Assembly (NCBI RefSeq): GCF_021917145.1
Contig: NC_061071.1
Span: 2,653,110 to 2,717,109 of the forward strand
From: Hypomesus transpacificus
Lineage: Eukaryota; Chordata; Actinopteri; Osmeriformes; Osmeridae
Reading direction: 5' to 3'
Length of the DNA: 64,000 bases
The position numbers and the translations under genes are program-made. Position 1 is the stretch's first letter. The number at the start of each line of letters is the position of its first letter. Shown in pieces: positions 27,501-37,900 of this stretch. The notes under the pieces are model-generated. The model was not told the DNA's origin. It searched no databases and worked only from the letters and a program-made list of their open reading frames with translations.

Positions 27501-28865
27501 GAGACGCCGCAGTTAGCCACCCCGGCGAGCACGCTCAGCACGGCCTCGCGGCTCCGTTGGTACACGTGCGGGAGGAATTTCTTTGCAATGTCGCTTTTAG
27601 TGGGTGGCGAGTATCGGGGATCTGTGGTTTTCAAAAGGGCCTGAAAAGTGGGCTCTTCGACAACAGACACGGGGTACATGCCTTCACAGATAAAGCTGAG
27701 GACAGCAGAGGTCAAGTCACTGTGTCGTCTGTTCTCATATCCGAGGTTCGGCTTCGGGGGCTCCTGGGGATGCTGCTGATGAAAAGGCCCCTCAGGTTTT
27801 CTCTTGGAGTAGGCTGTGGCAAAGCCTCTCGCATTTGATCTGTGTTACTTTTCACAAACTCACAGAATTCATCCGGGTGGTTCTTCTCTAGATGGTATGA
27901 TAGATTGGAAGTGTTGCCAGAGTAGGCAATTTGAGTCATACAAATGCGGCAGTATATCCTTTTCCAGTGTAGTATACATCCATCTGAATCAGTGTCAAAG
28001 CCAAAATACTTCCAGACTTTACTTTTGGCTCGTGGATGTGTAACTAGGTGGAGGTTAGATGACGATGCTCCTGTACTTTTATCCTCCATTGATTCCTTTT
28101 ACAAGTCGTTCCGTTTAGGTGTGTTCACTCATCTCTGAGTACCTGACAAGGCAGTGAAATAAAGCTATGAAGCAAAAAGGTTGAACTTACTTAAAAAGAT
28201 GTAACTAAATGCTATGTCACATAAACTGTCTTGGAGTTGTAATTGCTGGCTTTTGACAAATGAAGAGGTTCATCTTGAAAACAAGTTTGAAAACGATCTT
28301 TAACTTTTTCACTAACATTCTTAGTGTGATTAGACTAGGGGCAAGCTCACAATTGGATTAAACCAAAGATTTACTAACACAAAAACTCTCATTGTGTAAG
28401 TATAGTTAGGTATGACAATATTCCCATGGAGAAGGAATTCTTCTGAAGGGAGTTTCTGGGCTAAAGGTCATAGATTGCATATTCTCCCAAACATATCAGA
28501 CAACATCTAAGATCACTTCTGAGTCAACTGTAAATAAGTAGTCAATGAATTTACAAAACAGCACACTACAACAGAAGTTTGAATATATTAATTTAGGAGT
28601 GTCAACAAATTCACGCTAAAAAATATAACGCATTATATAAGCCTACTGTCTTTCGTTTCTGACATATTTTACGTTGAACATTTGCAATAGGCGCCAATTG
28701 GTCGCAGATTACATCGCATGCATTAATAAGTCAACAATCAAGTGATAACAGAAAAACCTAACCTGGTAATGCAAACGATTTGTTGAAAAGCTGATACAGA
28801 AGTACTTGAACTCCCACCCAATACAGCCTTATTATCGGTAAAATGAAAGACAGTAGCCACATCAT
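18527..28865 (-). CDS. dhrsx: Dehydrogenase/reductase X-linked (polyprenol dehydrogenase), seven exons
   Basis: Short-chain dehydrogenase of the classical Rossmann type. Human DHRSX is established as a polyprenol dehydrogenase/dolichal reductase in dolichol synthesis. Exons on the minus strand: 28865-28763, 25158-25051, 24653-24585, 21765-21664, 20988-20781, 19871-19664, 18709-18527. Phases are consistent and give about 326 residues (human 330). The N-terminal hydrophobic segment (about 3-30) looks like a membrane anchor. The cofactor motif TGGARGMG is at about 47-54, NNAG at about 126-129, N149 in NYLGH, the SSATHY serine at about 180, and the catalytic YAQSK at about 206-210, so all key SDR residues are present. 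Tandem ATGs open exon 1, and the first is taken as the start. Intron 1 (3.6 kb) contains zbed1 on the same strand, as in human PAR1. Other introns over 300 bases show nothing recognisable. Confidence 0.93.
25907..25912 (-). terminator. zbed1: Candidate polyadenylation signal of zbed1
   Basis: TTTATT on the plus strand reads AATAAA on the minus strand, about 150 bases past the zbed1 stop. It would end zbed1 transcripts inside dhrsx intron 1. Confidence 0.45.
26060..28089 (-). CDS. zbed1: ZBED1: BED zinc finger, domesticated hAT transposase (1-base frameshift in assembly)
   Basis: Vertebrate ZBED1 (DREF homologue) is a DNA-binding transcription regulator derived from a hAT transposase. A single exon lies in dhrsx intron 1. 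The BED finger is at about residues 20-75, with C47, C50, H66 and H71 in the [20 protein letters not shown]...KNH block. A long RNase-H-like hAT domain follows ([62 protein letters not shown]), then the dimerisation region ([38 protein letters not shown]). The frame is broken once near 27821-27824: after QMREA the expected FATA continues only in the next frame, so one base is missing from a short A-run (T-run in the gene). With that base the total is 2031 nt, 676 residues. Everything else is open, so an assembly error is more likely than a pseudogene. Confidence 0.9.
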
Positions 28866-31800
28866 TTGCAACGTCCCGACTCTTCCAGTTCTCTGTGTAT
28901 CAACTATTAGATTCCGTGCCGAGGTGCTTGGTCTTTCAAGTTCCTACAGCGTCTGAAGCTTGGTCTTGACAGTTCCGCTAAAGCCGCATTACGAGCGAGG
29001 CACTCGACTAATGCAGATTGCAGAACATCGAGCTCTAATATCTTAACAAAGAACCTTTTATTGTAACATTCAACCTTTGTCATCGCGTAAACCAGACCCA
29101 GATCTGGGAACTGTGAAAAAAAGTATGCTATATAGGCTACGGTAAGCTATAATTAGACCTAGCAGAATTTGAGAAAATGTTCGTGCTCTTCGCCATTACT
29201 TTTGGTTTAAGTCTTTGCTTAACCCGTTGTGGTCCTTGCCAATATTAATGACTGCCATAGTTAAAGAAAAGGAAAATCCCGGGGCATATCCAAACAGCGT
29301 GTATCTATTTGACAAACATTGTGGTTCGTGGCTGCATGAAAAGAAGGGGTGCGCCCACAATTAACTCCCTAAACTTGATTTCTATACAAATTTGACTGAC
29401 ATGATGTTCTTTCCATCCATGTGTAGCCTATCAAAACATTTACCTAATTTATTCAAATGCAAGATGCATCTACATATGGTCTCCCTTTAAATTGTCTAGT
29501 CAATGCTGTATGTGATGTCTTTGTGCGTGGACGTCGAGTAGCCTAACATAAACATAGGCCTACCAGATATGGCTTTTAGAAAATGTGTGTTATAACAGGT
29601 AAAGTGGAACGGCTTACCGGTGATTCCACTGTCAGGGATGCACTCTGTCAAATAATCTTATAAAACTCAAAGGTTACCCTTTTTGAAGCAAATACATGTG
29701 TAATTTTACACCAAGCCTCACAACAATTGAAAGTTTGATTCAGTAACTTTCCTCACAATTGATCTTAATTTGTACACATTGATAGCCTATTTAAATGTGG
29801 CCTTGCTGATTGCAAATTACAACCCCAGTTTCTTATATTTCTCAATCCAAGTAGCCTATATCTGACTTGAAACTGTTGTCTATTCCTTTAAAATTTAAGG
29901 GACGCCAAACAAAACAACGGGCAAGATTAAACATGATCTGTTCATTTAAACGAAATAAGGAACGCAACATAAAATATGGTCCTAGATAGGTCGTACATGA
30001 GCTCAAATAAAGTAACCAGAACACACCCCTATGGTTGAAATAAATCTACGTATTTCCATAGTTAAGGACCTTATTAATTTATTTACATTGATTTAAATCT
30101 AAACTGTAGCCTAACTCAAATGTTAATTAGTAGACCTGCATTGCATGTAGCGTTTTCATCTGTGACAGGTTCCAGACGCATGCTTTGTAGTTTAACTGCC
30201 CTATCATTTCTGGATAACCACTGGTTGACAATACGATTTGCAGTAGGCTATTTAATAGGGTCACCCATCACTTTATTAACCATCCAGTTAAAAACTTGAT
30301 TTGGAACAAAGAAAAAAAAATGTGTCGAGTTATCCCACAACGAGAGACCATTTGCAAGGGGAGAAGCTGCGATACATTCCCATTCAGTTGGATAAACGAA
30401 AAACGTGAAGCAAAGATGCTCTGCACTTGGGTAACCAATTGGTTCCCACTTGACTCTCAACGATTTGGGTGTTGTCATTGATAAAACTACCTACACGAGT
30501 TATGAAATGAAATATAACTAACATTGGTGGACTAGTGCGCGCAACATGTTGAATATCAAATCAAATTTTTAGCCTGTAGACAACATGAGCTATCTTGGCT
30601 ACACCTGAAATAGAGTCTACAGAAATGCCCGTTTAACAATCTGTTAATTTCACCCTACACATCGTTCCCACAGTTTGATCTGTCAAAGACGCGCGGATGG
30701 ACTTACCAGGGTCACCCTGGTGTCTCCGTGAAAGCAAACCTTGGGGTATCCTGGTCGTCTCACGAAGCACACCCAATTATCCGAATCAAATACCATGATC
30801 ACAATCCACGTCTCGACATATATACCATAATATTACATAGAGAATTAGCAAAATAGCAAAAATAAATAACGCCACTAAGATTGTCTTGGTCACCGGTGAT
30901 ATCAGAGACTGCATATCTGCAGTAGGCAGAAGACTGCGCGGGCTCTGTTTGCTGTGGCTGTTGGGCTATGAATGAAGTGATGGACACGCTCTGCGCTCCA
31001 ACAGACCTGGTCTTCGGTATCTGCATTGGTGCGTGTCAACTTTGAAAGAATGACTGGCGTGCAATCAGGCACCTGGTTTTCAGTCCCCTCTCTTATCTTA
31101 ACACATTAAACCCTTCAAAACCGTAATCCCACAAGGGCGAAGTGGGCGAACGATTTGTTTCAACAAGCTCGCAAATTGATTCCCAATTTCTACTGCAATG
31201 TTGAGTGACCTCCACGTCAACATGGCACCAATCTGAATATAAATCACTATTCCATCGAGACCAAAGGATCACCGTTGACTTCTGCGCATTTTGACATGAA
31301 TGTATTTTCCAGATCATGGGCCTATTTTTCGCTAGATGGCACGCGCGTCCCACACTGAGAACCGTGCTCGGTCCCAACTTTAGTCTACGACGCACACACA
31401 CTACATATATATGGGTAATTGAACATGAACCATGTCCCATCGTTTTATATTCTCACAACAACTGAATCTACACGATTGTTCTATTTACAGGCCGAAAACA
31501 CACACACACAGAGACACAAACACGACGTCATAAAAAAAAGAAGCAAAATTAGGATAAGGATTTCTCATTTATGTTGTATGGGATCGTTTTACCCAGATTT
31601 ATCGGGTTGAAAGTTCACTTGATTTATCTGTTCAATGGGATTATCTACCTTTTTTAATTGGTTCGACAACAAACACTGTGGGCTTCAGCAACCACGCCTT
31701 TATCACTACCCCATTGCCACACCCACAGCGTCTCCCGGCCTAGTGGAAAGTTGACGACGGCAAGGTTGAGGAAAGTTGAGGACTGTGCATTTGAGCAAAC

Positions 31801-31953
31801 GTCTTTACATATCCTGACCCCCGGAAACCTTTCTTTTTTTTAAACATTTGAGCGAATGACTTGATCAAAGGAAAACGATTCGAGCAAAAACAATTTACAA
31901 CAGCCGCCTTTAACACTGAAGTTTTAATAACTTTTCTGCAGCCTTCAGTCGAC
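28866..31953. promoter_or_regulatory. Divergent dhrsx/cd99 upstream region
   Basis: About 3.1 kb between the divergent start codons of dhrsx and cd99. It must contain the dhrsx (and probably zbed1) promoter at the left and the cd99 promoter at the right. Short open frames at 30.2-31.4 kb resemble nothing known. No specific factor site is claimed. Confidence 0.45.
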
Positions 31954-34900
31954 ATGACGTTTTGCTTAAGGATTGCACTGCTTGTAAGTCTTATTATTGG
32001 GACACATACACAAGGTAAGACTTTTGTAAGAATTTTTGTAAACATATCCAGCATGGCGCTGTTGTAAACGATTAGTGATCATAATTTTAAAGACCCCACA
32101 GGTCCATTCGCCATGTTTTACCTTGCCTTCTAAGGTGCTAAACCAAAAGACCCACAGATCCATATATTAAGTTAATTTTAACAGATCTGTTCGGCCTACT
32201 TTATTATGTATCCTCATACATTTTAAAAATAACCAACATGCCTACATAGCCTTGACTACAGCAGTAGAACTATATTTAAACAACAGGCAGATAGTCTCAA
32301 ATTAGTTTAATCCAATCGTAGTTAGGTTTCGGAAAGTCTCAAGGGTGTGTTCATATTCCAAAATTGTGAAACCCCAGTATTTACGTGTATCTTACCAACT
32401 ATTTTAAAGATAATGCATAGGCTAATTCTCTGTTGGATAACATTAAAGGTTCATGCCGACACCTGTGTTGCTCATATACCACCCTTAAATTCAACACGTT
32501 CTTAATACCTCTTTAACTTCAGTGTCTTTTGGGTCAAGAGTCGCAAATTACATTCTAAAAATATTTTCCGTTTCGTGACTGGCTGTCTTCTGGCCTTCGT
32601 TAGTCAGTATTGGGTAGAGCTGACCACAGGCATGCTACCCAGAACCAGTCTCAGTGATGTCATGTGATACATAGATTCAAACCACAGACTCAACAGATGA
32701 AACCACGTTTAATATCAGAACTTTGCCCCAATGCGTTAATATTGGAATAATTGCCTCAACATTTAAATACCTAGCCGTCTGCCATGATTCATGCGTAATT
32801 CCATAAGATATAACAACAACATTCATTGCCTTTTTAAAATGTGTAATGTAGGCTGTTATTTTATGAGGTTTACTAGACCTCTGTTTCATCTTTTCTAGCT
32901 ATGCTTTGTTCTTTATCAGATGTTGTAAGTTACTTCCTTTAGTCAGAGAGGAAAGACTGTTGGTAAGCCCACAAGAGTGCTCCAGTTTCAACATGACTCA
33001 TTCAACCCCAAGTTGTAGTAACAGTTGGCATGGCATTTTTCTAACATTCCTTACCCAAACTCTTCATAGTAACAGTAGACATTGCACATCATAACAAACA
33101 CTGAGACCTCATGCAAAGTCCAAACACAGGCTGTATTTTTAATAAGTTAACAGATGGGTTTATCCAAAGCCACTATACTGCATTGTATTCAGATGGATGG
33201 CACAAAATGTAGTTGAATTTCAGGTAAAGGTTGGCTGTGGTGCTGCTGGCTTTCCAAAGACAAATAGCAAAATCAACAGAATCTATACATTTAAGTTAAC
33301 TGTTAATCTGTGGTCGTCATGTGATTCAATCATTTCATGACAGATAATTTTAGCCTGGCTGCCAGCCCAACTTCTCCCCGCCCACAAAAAAATTTGGTCG
33401 GGAAGTTGGGTCTGGAGGGTCTCGTATTGGGGAACAACTACAGAAAACCAGAATCTGGGCGTACCAATGAAATTGCCAGGGCGGGCTTTGTAAGATGATG
33501 GACAGATGATCAAGAGTAACGTAATCAACAACGTCACGAAAGAGCGCTTGGGTTGAATTCGTTTTCAACAAACAACATATTACGTTGCTCTGATTGGTTG
33601 TAGGTCTATCCAATTGAGCGAAGAGGCATTTGTTTTACGAGTTCGGTTGAAACACGCCCCGTAGTCACAGTCCAACGGAGAGTTTTCAGACTCATATTCT
33701 GACTAGAATTATGAGTATGACAACGTCAGGCTAAGATAATTTAACAAAATAGCAAGATTTTTTAAAACCTGGTATTAACGATGCTCTTTTTCTTACAGAG
33801 TTCAATCTGTTGGATGCTTTGGGAGGTGAGGTGCTAGATCAAACTTTGTGTCTGTTTTGGTTACATGTGTTATGATTTGTTTATAGGTGCATCCTGCCTT
33901 GTTGCTCAAAGTAGTTGCTTCAGAAATTATTAGTCATGGATGACAGGAAAGGTTTCATTGTGTTTGCGTTTTATTGGTTACAGATGGTGACTGACCGTAA
34001 GCTTTGTCTGTTTTCCTCAGATCCAGATCCAGCTCCTACTCCTCCTGCTCCACCTCCAGCAAAGCCCAAAGATACTGGTATGGGACTGTCAATGCTATGT
34101 TTCCATTGATATTAATAAGAAGCTCCCTGTTACACTAAAGAACATAAGACTCGTAACGCCATTCTTCTGCCCACACATTGTGTTGTCCTATTTTGTTACT
34201 CCTCAGACACAGTATTATTACTGGCCTACTATATTATTATAAGTTCTGCTGTATACATCGAAAACATCAAACACATGATATGTCATGTCAAATACACAAA
34301 TAATATTTTGATTGATTTTATTTTTTTCCCAGATGGCTTTGATCTTTTGGATGCATTTGGCCCAGGTAAAGCAGCAAATGAGTACATTTAGGTCTAAAAC
34401 ACGGAGGTTTGACCTTCCTGTGTCTTTAATGACTTTGTATTACATGTCAGATTTATTTTTGCTTAATCATAGAAAGAGAAGACAGAGAACGAGGCAATGA
34501 TTGGGCTTGAGTTTTGAAATGTTCTCCTTTCAGACACTGTGACAAAGAAACCGGTGGCCCCACCCCCTAAGGATGGTGGAGCTGGAGGTGGTAAGTGCAT
34601 GCGTCCATGCCCTGGAGATACTGGATTTATATACAGTCACTGGGGTTTGCACTTGAAGTAGAATTACCATAACTAAAATGCTTTTTCATTTTAGATGACT
34701 TCAATATTTTGGACGCCTTTGACAATGGTAACACCTCACACACATTTGTATTTTATTCATTGTAATTTTGTAAGTACTTAACTTAAAAATGTGTAGTATG
34801 ATTAACATGTCTAGTATGGTTGTATGTGTTGTCTGACTATCACATCTGTCACTAAACGTTACAATCCTAATCTAAACCTGCAACTGTAGATCCAAAGAAA

Positions 34901-37900
34901 CCAGATCCAAAGAAACCGTCTGGAGGTACGTAAAGCATGCGCTCATGAACAGTGACCGGAGAACAATTATTTTTATTTATAGTACGGTAAAAATACAGAC
35001 ATGGACCGTAGCTGAGCCATACTTCAGTTCTATACCTTTTGTAGTAAGGTCATAACCCCGCTAAAATGTTGATCTTAACTCAAATGATTAAAATCCCATC
35101 AGTACATGAGTCAGATTTCTATTGTAAGACTAGAATATTTAATGCCAGTGATGAGCTTGGATAGGAAGAACAAAGAAGTGTGATGAAATCCTACAGCCCC
35201 TCTCTCCCCTGTAAAATTGTTCATTCTTAGGTGGAATGGATGGCTTTGATCTAGAGGATGCTCTTGGTCCAGGTAAAGTTTTTGCTGGTGACAGGTGACC
35301 TAGTGAGGAGATCCTCCAGGGTTCAGGGTTCTTGGTGGTTTGGCTCATGGCTTCACTCTGTTGTATCCTGGCATCTCAACTTTAAATTCAACTTTGAGGA
35401 ATACTTGGTGGCGGCTTTCATGAATCTGCAATATTTGTGATTGTGATTTTAATCGTTCCTGTGCTTCTTACCTGTCAGTTGAGTCTGTGATTACTAGCTT
35501 GTAGTGAAATATCAGGATACTGAAGTAACTATCATCCATAGACCCAAAGCCTGACAAACCTGCTGTTGTTCCACCTAAAAGTGGAGGCACTGGTAAGTCA
35601 CAGTTTTCAGATTTAATCAAACCACTGGTCCTTGGTTGATTTGTTAATGAATGATCATACCCTATCCATCCCATCAACATGACTCAACTGATCTTATAGG
35701 AGGGGGCTCCTTTGATGACGGGGACCTGTTTGACATAGGCAACGATGATGGATACAACCCTGATGGAGGCAAATCGGGAGGTAAGACCTTTTTATTGATG
35801 ACAATTACCACAAGCATTTCCATTTCCCTTTCACAGAGCAACACATGAGCAAACTGCTCTTAGGATGTGCATGTGCATTACATCACATCCAATTACAAAA
35901 CTTCACAAAAAGTGGCTGAGGGATTAAGGGGAGTCATTAAAAAAAACAGACTTGATTGATTTGGACCATCAGTATTACCTTTTAATTGCTGTGTAGTCTC
36001 TGTTCAAGTATGTGAACTAAGATTCCCATTTCTAATTGGAAAGAGAACCATCATGTTGTTATTATTGAAAAGTCATTTCTGTTCAGTTAACTTATTTTAC
36101 ACCAGAGAATGAAAACACAGCTATTCTCCCTTGAAACCCGAGTATTTCTCTCCCTTACTCACTGAATCTGGAAGAGTATGGAAGTAATTACTTGGGCTTC
36201 ACAAAGGAAAAATGGGAATGAAAAGACGTTTCCAATTTAATTATTCCCATATGCCTGCTAGTCCAATTTGATTCTGCATGATTCTCTAAAGAGCGTGGAG
36301 GCTGAACTTCACTAACCTGTTATCACAGTAACTAGGAATCATTCAGCCCTTAAAGGCCCTTTTTAGTATAAGATTTGGTGCAAGATTTGACTGACTAATT
36401 AGTTAGCATTGATCTTGACTGTGTCTCCACAACATAAATGTGCAGAATATTACCCAGCATGCATCTCCATGCACAAAGCATGGAAGTCAACAAAAATGAG
36501 ATTAAGAGTAAGTGTGAATGCCTAATTTATCTCTGTGTTGTTTGAATTTCAGGCCGTGCCAGTGACCCTGGCTCCAACCAGGGTAACTGTTTATGAAATT
36601 ATACATTTGTTTGTTTTATAATAGAAATTAAGGACTGTTGATAAGATGTACAATCAGTTATTCTAAATGATGTACAAGGATATCTATCTGATTTTGCAGG
36701 AGGTGGTGCAGATCAACCTCAAGGTAAGTTGAGTCATTTCCTCCACTGTTCTGTTGAATGGCATTCTTGCTCTGGTTCTGTCTTATCCTTTCCAATGTTT
36801 TTAATACTGCTCCAGTTATAGCCATAATGTCAAAGGGCAGAACAGTGAATGCCACTATATGTGTATCTTTGTTTCAGTTGACATTTGTTTTTTTAATCAT
36901 TTACTAAAACTAGAATAACATAAAAAATGCTAAATTAAGTTCAACTCTGACATCTGAAAGTAGCTACCAGGGGCACTGCAGACATTGTGGAACATGGCCT
37001 ATCCCTTCCTAAATAACGTTCTGTGCCAATGGTGTCAGTCATCTTTCCTATTCCGTGCGCTTTGTTCTAAATATATTCATTGTGGTTGTGCCCTCAGTGC
37101 TTTGTGTCTGGTGATATTGGTGTATGAAGTGGTTTTTGGTCTGATGATGAGCAAAGAGGCTAAATAAGAAAATGTTTATGAAGAAATTAGATAAAGGCTC
37201 GATATGGACTCTTTGGGAAATGGCATTGGTTTGCATATGGATTTGAACGCTGACTGGCTTTAGTGGGCTGTCCTAAAATCTAGCTGTAATTGTGTGTCAT
37301 TGCAGATATAGATCATCTGTGGGGCCAGTTCCTGAAGCTTCTAGATGCTAACATGCCAGCGGAGGTCCATGTTTGGATAGACAACTTGAAACGTGTAGTG
37401 AAACCCCTGTTAGAGAGAGCCAATGAACTGTTTGAAGTGGGCCAGTGAGTCCTGATGGCTCTCTGGAAGCCAGCCTCCTGGCCTTTTCTGTTTGCTCCTT
37501 GGGTAGGACTGTGTAGGGTGTATAGTTTTCTTGGGATCTATTCTTTTGAGTTTCTTTTGAAACCCAGAACAAACTGTACAACTGTGCGTTCTTCTGTTAC
37601 ACAAATGACTTTTGTCCGATTTGGAAAAGGGTTTGTTCTCTTGATGGACTGGGTGACTCACGCTTCAACACCTCACCCTTCCTTTTTTCTTTTTGAGGTG
37701 ATTTTTTATCATACATGTTTATCACATGTGATTGATTCCACCTGAACATGTGTTCGGTCAATGGTTGTTAGAACCATTTATGAGCCGTTATTTAAAATAT
37801 AAGTGAAGCAGGGTTGGGAGTAAAGAGATAAATGGCTCCAAAGTACTCGTACAAGGTCAAGCTGACTGCTGTCAGTCAAATGTCAAACAAAAGAAAAAAA

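Noticed and set aside
26060-28089. Treating the hAT-like gene as an active transposon copy
   Set aside because: Sequence follows ZBED1 closely, the position in dhrsx intron 1 is the conserved ZBED1 locus, and no flanking terminal inverted repeats or 8-bp duplication were found.
30248-31440. Short open frames upstream of cd99
   Set aside because: None matches a known family; treated as promoter/intergenic sequence.
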